Of a stretch of 8,597 bases of DNA, positions 5,438-8,597 are shown one piece after another. The stretch covers positions 1-8,597 of the forward strand of contig DYJQ01000025.1 of NCBI GenBank assembly GCA_020723045.1, written 5' to 3'. Position numbers and translations under genes: made by a program. This stretch comes from Candidatus Micrarchaeum sp. GTDB taxonomy: Archaea; Micrarchaeota; Micrarchaeia; CAILAH01. Under the pieces are notes generated by a model. The model ran no database searches, had not been told where the DNA came from, and saw only the letters and a program-made list of their open reading frames with translations. Position 1 is the first letter of the stretch, and each line of letters opens with the position of its first letter.

Positions 5438-6649
5438 CTATTCAAGCATCCATTTCCAGGCAGGTTTTACTAGTATGGTTTTCCCATCTATTTTTAGTTT
5501 ATCTTCTTGGTCAAGTGTTATTATTGACCCCACTTTCAAATTACATTTATCCAATGCTTCTAACAGGCCGTTTAACTCTCGATCTTTATTTTCATCGCTA
5601 ATCTTAAGGCAAACTTGTATCGCAGAGGTTATTTTGCCAGCATCTTTTACCAAAAAATCGCATTCTTGCTTATCTTTGAAATAATAAATATCCCGGTACT
5701 TCCTTCTTAAGTGCATATATACAACGTTTTCTAATAACCGCCCTTTGTCATCAGACATAGAAGTCGAATTTATTCTAGATAACCCATTATCAACAGCATA
5801 CATCTTTTTAGGGCTTACTAATTGTTTTTTTATCGAATAATCAAATCTTGGAATTGTAAACAGCAGATAACTAACCTCAAAAAACGAGATGAAAGAAATA
5901 ACGCTATTAACCGAACCAAGTTCAAATGTTTTCTTAAGAGAGTTATAGCTAAATTCTTTTCCGACATTGGATAAAACGTATAATGCCATTCCCTTTAAGG
6001 TTTTCAAGTTTCTTATCTTGTGCCTTATTGATATATCTCTTGCAATAATATCATTAAACAGCTGTCTGAGAACCTCCGGATTTTTTTCTTTCAAATACTC
6101 TGGAAAACCACCGTTTTTCAAATATTCCTCAAATGAAGTTACGCCAGTATTTTGTTTAGTAAAAGCCAGAAATTCAGCGTAGGAGAATGGATACAACTCA
6201 TACGTTAAGTGCCTGCCAGTCAAACGTGTTCCCAATTCTCTGCTCAACAACGAAGCATTTGAACCTGTTATAACAACGCGTTTTTTCTTTTCCAAAAGTG
6301 ATTTTATAAACAACTCCCATCTATCCACGTTCTGGATTTCATCAAAAAAATAGCAATCCCGTTCTCCCAATTCTTCTTTGAATACTTCATCAAGTCGCTG
6401 AAAATCGCTTAATTCAAAACCAAATGCGCGGGGGTCGTCAAAATTGAAATAATAAAAGGAAGTGTGCTTCTTCATCAACTGGCGCATCAGTGTGCTTTTT
6501 CCGCATCTACGTATACCAGAAATTATAGTTGCAAAATTAGTGCTTATGGTTATTTCTTTCAATTTTTCTCGTTCTATTCCATATTCTAGTCGTTTGAACT
6601 CTTCAGCCTGAGAGCGTAAGATCTCTTTTAAAACATCCTTTAGTATCAT
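5438..6649 (-). CDS. AAA_14/DUF4143 family ATPase (COG1373)
   Basis: A 403-residue protein from the ATG at 6649. The AAA part has Walker A GIRRCGKST (G50-K51-S52), Walker B CYFFDEIQNV (D103, E104) and a sensor in ITGSNASLLSR (N131), followed by the LTGRHLTYELYPFSYAEF block typical of this family. The C-terminal DUF4143 region resembles a PD-(D/E)xK fold: E307 in LLENVVYMHL, D331 in ECDFLV and Q345 in AIQVC; the last motif lacks the usual lysine, as is common in archaeal members. Function of the family is not settled; members are frequent in variable archaeal loci. An in-frame GTG at 6700 would add 17 residues but would read through the TATA box, so the ATG is preferred. The gene is visibly richer in AT codons than its neighbours, which suggests transfer. 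Confidence 0.9.
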   Translation of the reverse strand: MILKDVLKEILRSQAEEFKRLEYGIEREKLKEITISTNFATIISGIRRCGKSTLMRQLMKKHTSFYYFNFDDPRAFGFELSDFQRLDEVFKEELGERDCYFFDEIQNVDRWELFIKSLLEKKKRVVITGSNASLLSRELGTRLTGRHLTYELYPFSYAEFLAFTKQNTGVTSFEEYLKNGGFPEYLKEKNPEVLRQLFNDIIARDISIRHKIRNLKTLKGMALYVLSNVGKEFSYNSLKKTFELGSVNSVISFISFFEVSYLLFTIPRFDYSIKKQLVSPKKMYAVDNGLSRINSTSMSDDKGRLLENVVYMHLRRKYRDIYYFKDKQECDFLVKDAGKITSAIQVCLKISDENKDRELNGLLEALDKCNLKVGSIITLDQEDKLKIDGKTILVKPAWKWMLE

Positions 6650-6670
6650 GAAACTATTTTGCAGGCTTTC

Positions 6671-6678
6671 TTTATAAA
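6671..6678 (-). promoter_or_regulatory. TATA box of the ATPase gene
   Basis: TTTATAAA centred about 26 bp before the ATG at 6649. This predicts a leaderless message and decides against the upstream GTG start. Confidence 0.6.
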
Positions 6679-6703
6679 TGTTTTCATTAGCAATGCACAC
6701 TAT

Positions 6704-6722
6704 CTTTCATTGGTAATGAAAG
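6704..6722. promoter_or_regulatory. Perfect 8-bp inverted repeat upstream of the ATPase promoter
   Basis: CTTTCATT-GGT-AATGAAAG, a perfect palindrome with a 3-bp centre, about 26 bp upstream of the ATPase TATA box and about 105 bp upstream of the tyw1 TATA box. Shape and position suit a binding site for a dimeric regulator, but no regulator gene is adjacent. Confidence 0.4.
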
Positions 6723-6827
6723 TGTTTGCTTTGGTGGAACGGTATATGCCATAAGTTGGCTCACGTTGGCATCGCCTATCAAACTACTCAGCAATACTTG
6801 CTATTTGTTTCCCACATTTTCAAAATC

Positions 6828-6835
6828 TATTTTTA
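6828..6835 (+). promoter_or_regulatory. TATA-like box of tyw1
   Basis: TATTTTTA within an AT-rich run, centred about 29 bp before the ATG at 6861; no ribosome site precedes the ATG. Confidence 0.45.
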
Positions 6836-6860
6836 TTGTTTTTGTGTTTAGTGTTTCCCA

Positions 6861-7835
6861 ATGGTTGAGCTTGACGAGAACACAAGACGCAATTTTACTT
6901 CAAAGCACTACAGGCTGGTGGGCAGGCATTCTGCAGTTGAGATCTGCTCATGGACCAAGAAGTCCATTACTGATGAAGGCGTGTGCTATAAGGAGAAGTT
7001 CTATGGCGTACATTCGCACAGATGTGCCCAGGTTGCACCGATGGTTGCGTGGTGCGAGCAGAACTGCATGCACTGCTGGCGACCTATGGAGATGTTTAGG
7101 CCTCCCACTAATATTAATGGCGAGGTGGACGAGCCTGATGTAATAATAAACGGGATGATTGAGCAGAGGAAGAAACTGCTTTTAGGTTTTGGCGGCAATG
7201 CGAAGAGCAATCGAGAGAAGTATGGGGAGTCATTAGAGCCGGACCACTGGGCAATCTCTCTTAGCGGTGAGGCGACACTCTACCCCCGCCTTCCAGAGCT
7301 CATCCGCCGCATTACGGCACTCAAAAACACAAAGACTGTCTTCCTTGTAACAAACGGCCAAGAGCCCGAGATGCTACAGAGGCTTGCTGATGAGAATGCC
7401 CTCCCAACCCAATTGTACGTCTCGCTTATCGCGCCTAATGAGATGCTCTACAAAAGGCTTGCGCTTCCTTTCTACAAGGACGGGTGGGAACGGCTAATGA
7501 GGACTTTAATGATATGGAGGACATTCGAAACAAGAAAGGTAATCCGCATAACGCAGATTAAGGGCATGAATGATAATGAGGAGAGTGCAAGGCAATTTGC
7601 CGGTATAATCTCGCATGCACAGCCAGATTTTGTTGAGATAAAGGCATACATGTTTTTAGGATACTCCCGCAAACGGCTTATGAAAGAGAACATGCCCTCT
7701 ATGAAGGATGTGGAGGGCTTTGCAGGCCGTATACTTCAGCATCTTTCCGGCTATTCCACGGTGGATAAGGATAGGGCTTCTCTAATAGTACTGCTCAGAA
7801 ACGACACTACAAAATTCCCTACACGCATACTGTAA
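6861..7835 (+). CDS. taw1: tRNA 4-demethylwyosine synthase TYW1 (Taw1), radical SAM
   Basis: A 324-residue protein of normal archaeal length. The radical SAM cysteines are C65-x3-C69-x2-C72 (WCEQNCMHCW). Three further cysteines C29, C42 and C55 are spaced 13 and 13 apart and lie 10 before the SAM motif, exactly the pattern that holds the second iron-sulfur cluster in TYW1. K44 (CYKEKFYG) sits at the place of the lysine thought to form a Schiff base with pyruvate. SLSGEATLYP and LVTNGQEPEM are the SAM-binding and barrel segments. The enzyme joins pyruvate carbons to N1-methylguanosine at position 37 of tRNA-Phe, giving the tricyclic base imG-14. All catalytic features are present. The archaeal form lacks the flavodoxin domain of the eukaryotic one, as here. 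Trm5 and other wyosine genes are not in the window. Confidence 0.96.
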   Translation: MVELDENTRRNFTSKHYRLVGRHSAVEICSWTKKSITDEGVCYKEKFYGVHSHRCAQVAPMVAWCEQNCMHCWRPMEMFRPPTNINGEVDEPDVIINGMIEQRKKLLLGFGGNAKSNREKYGESLEPDHWAISLSGEATLYPRLPELIRRITALKNTKTVFLVTNGQEPEMLQRLADENALPTQLYVSLIAPNEMLYKRLALPFYKDGWERLMRTLMIWRTFETRKVIRITQIKGMNDNEESARQFAGIISHAQPDFVEIKAYMFLGYSRKRLMKENMPSMKDVEGFAGRILQHLSGYSTVDKDRASLIVLLRNDTTKFPTRIL

Positions 7836-7839
7836 ACAC

Positions 7840-7848
7840 ATTAATATG
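7840..7848 (+). promoter_or_regulatory. TATA-like box of the GNAT gene
   Basis: ATTAATATG in the 33-bp gap after tyw1, centred about 25 bp before the ATG at 7869. It would allow leaderless expression independent of tyw1. Confidence 0.45.
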
Positions 7849-7868
7849 TTGAGAGCATAATATGTACA

Positions 7869-8342
7869 ATGACGTTTTGTGTGCGTATCGCCAGCCAGCC
7901 GGATATAAGCCATGTGTCAGACCTATGCATAAAACTTGCCGTGTATGAGGCGAGGCTGGTAAACCAGCATGTAGATGAGGAAGAGATACGCAAGCGCGTG
8001 TCGCAGGAGATACTATTTGATATCCATAGTGCGTATTTCGTGGCTGAGATGAACGGCCGCATAGTAGGTGTAGTGAAGGTGTGTGAGAAGGAGAACTGGC
8101 TGGCGCGCATATCAGAGGCATATGTGGAGGTGGCGCATAGGAATAAGGGCATAATGACCGCTCTCTTCAAAAAAGCACTTGAGTGGGCGAGGAGCCGTGG
8201 GATGAAGGGCCTCTATCTCACAGTTGTAAAGGGCAACTATGAGGCCTATAACTTCTGGAAATCTATTGGGTTTGAGTTTGAGCGGTACGTTGGCGAGCAC
8301 TTGATAAAGATGAGTAAAGCCATAGATTCTCTTGCGAGTTGA
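7869..8342 (+). CDS. GNAT-family N-acetyltransferase
   Basis: A 157-residue single GNAT domain. The order is as usual: N-terminal strand and helices (5-40), beta strands SAYFVAEMNGRIVGVVKV (54-71), motif A with AYVEVAHRNKGIMTALFKKAL (85-103), and motif B with N123, YEAYNFWKSIGFEF. In motif A the acetyl-CoA loop R91-N-K-G94-I-M96 keeps the first glycine but has methionine where a second glycine or alanine is typical. The substrate cannot be told from the sequence; amines, protein N-termini and tRNA are all acetylated by relatives. It is just downstream of taw1 on the same strand, with a possible promoter of its own, and ends against the convergent tRNA-His gene. Confidence 0.88.
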   Translation: MTFCVRIASQPDISHVSDLCIKLAVYEARLVNQHVDEEEIRKRVSQEILFDIHSAYFVAEMNGRIVGVVKVCEKENWLARISEAYVEVAHRNKGIMTALFKKALEWARSRGMKGLYLTVVKGNYEAYNFWKSIGFEFERYVGEHLIKMSKAIDSLAS

Positions 8343-8352
8343 TAACTCACTG

Positions 8353-8370
8353 TTTTTTATGAATAAAAAA
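8353..8370. terminator. Back-to-back oligo-T terminators of the GNAT and tRNA-His genes
   Basis: T6 on the plus strand (8353-8358), 11 bp after the GNAT stop codon, and T6 on the minus strand (8370-8365), starting 4 nt after the tRNA-His discriminator base. Confidence 0.5.
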
Positions 8371-8387
8371 GAGGGCCGCGACCGGGG

Positions 8388-8441
8388 TAGTCGCATTGTA
8401 CTCCTTAGTTGCAAGGGGTACTGGGCTTGGTGGGGCCCTGT
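8388..8441 (-). other. tRNA-His intron 2, in the T-loop at position 59/60 (54 nt)
   Basis: Removing these 54 nt restores a canonical T arm with loop TTCGATC. At 59/60 the geometry mirrors the 37/38 site: bases 54-57 face CGAC of the intron (three pairs, T54-C mismatch), flanked by bulges AT^A and TA^C. The intron contains an 8-of-9-bp hairpin GTACCCCTT/AAGGAGTAC (8421-8398). A one-base shift to 58/59 also gives a valid loop but much worse pairing. Confidence 0.75.
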
Positions 8442-8462
8442 ATCGAACCCGGTTCTGGGGAT

Positions 8463-8556
8463 CTCTGCATGCCCATTTGCATGAAGAGCAAGGGGCTGCG
8501 AAGTTATGTGCTTTTTTCTCCGCCAGCCTTCTCTGGCATCGCCCAAAGAAGGCTGA
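8463..8556 (-). other. tRNA-His intron 1, position 37/38 (94 nt)
   Basis: Exon bases 32-35 (CTGT) pair with intron GCAG (one G-U), flanked by 3-nt bulges GG^T and AG^A, a standard bulge-helix-bulge core. The intron opens with a 9-bp hairpin CAGCCTTCT/AGAAGGCTG (8555-8524) and has a smaller one, CATGC/GCATG, near 8483-8468. No open reading frame for a homing endonuclease fits in it. Confidence 0.82.
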
Positions 8557-8597
8557 CCACAGTCCCCCATGTTACCATTGCACCATCGCGGCCATGA

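Larger units (their letters stand above)
8374..8593 (-). tRNA. tRNA-His(GTG) interrupted by two introns
   Basis: Ends pair over 200 nt apart: GCCGCGA (8592-8586) with TCGCGGC (8381-8375), plus the histidine-specific extra G-1 (8593) opposite C73 (8374); no encoded CCA. The D loop has GG (8576-8575), but the D stem is weak, with three pairs. The anticodon loop is CTGTGG^A with GTG at 8560-8558. The anticodon stem GGGGA/TCCCC is perfect once a 94-nt intron is removed. The T stem CCGGG (8452-8448) pairs perfectly with CCCGG (8386-8382), but its loop TTCGAT^C is split by a further 54 nt. Spliced length is 72 nt. The G-1/C73 pair, anticodon and perfect stems together make the identity secure. Its promoter lies beyond the right edge of the window. 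Any reading frame drawn through this segment is spurious. Confidence 0.9.

Noticed and set aside
8409..8597. Plus-strand open frame of 62 codons at the right edge
   Set aside because: It lies entirely across the minus-strand tRNA-His gene and its introns.

Overview
The window is archaeal. It carries two subunits or factors of the archaeal transcription machinery (Rpo7/RpoE1 and the Spt4-type zinc protein RpoE2), an aCPSF2-type beta-CASP ribonuclease, a standalone Bud32 kinase (KEOPS), TYW1 (archaeal wyosine synthesis) and two tRNA genes whose anticodon loops are split by introns with bulge-helix-bulge junctions. Most genes have a TATA-like box centred about 25-30 bp before the start codon, so their mRNAs should be leaderless; a few use a GGTGA(T) ribosome site about 5 nt before the start. 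Compact genes, standalone Bud32, a reduced NFACT protein and relaxed intron junctions would suit a DPANN/ARMAN-like lineage, but that placement is inference.

Layout. 1-178: GC-rich tandem repeat of 62 bp with a strong hairpin in each unit, running off the left edge. 303-1046 (-): NFACT-R protein without the usual N-terminal half. 1155-1442 (+): tiny DUF4389-like membrane protein, divergent from the previous gene. 1481-2656 (+): PIN-domain protein, rpoE1 and rpoE2, tightly packed as in many archaeal genomes. 2734-4631 (-): bud32 followed by aCPSF2. 4695-4859 (+): 54-residue, extremely acidic protein sharing one AT-rich promoter core with bud32. 4896-4992 (-): tRNA-Arg(CCG) with a 23-nt intron. 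5036-5437: no supported gene. 5438-6649 (-): AT-rich AAA_14/DUF4143 ATPase that looks like an accessory insertion. 6861-7835 (+): tyw1. 7869-8342 (+): GNAT acetyltransferase. 8374-8593 (-): tRNA-His(GTG), 220 nt long because it has two introns, a 94-nt one at 37/38 and a 54-nt one inside the T-loop.

Functionally the window is dominated by RNA metabolism: transcription (rpoE1, rpoE2), RNA cleavage (aCPSF2, perhaps the PIN protein), ribosome-associated quality control (NFACT-R) and tRNA modification around position 37 (Bud32/KEOPS, TYW1), next to two intron-bearing tRNAs. I do not see a defence system or a mobile element with a recognisable integrase or transposase. The most unusual item is the doubly interrupted tRNA-His.
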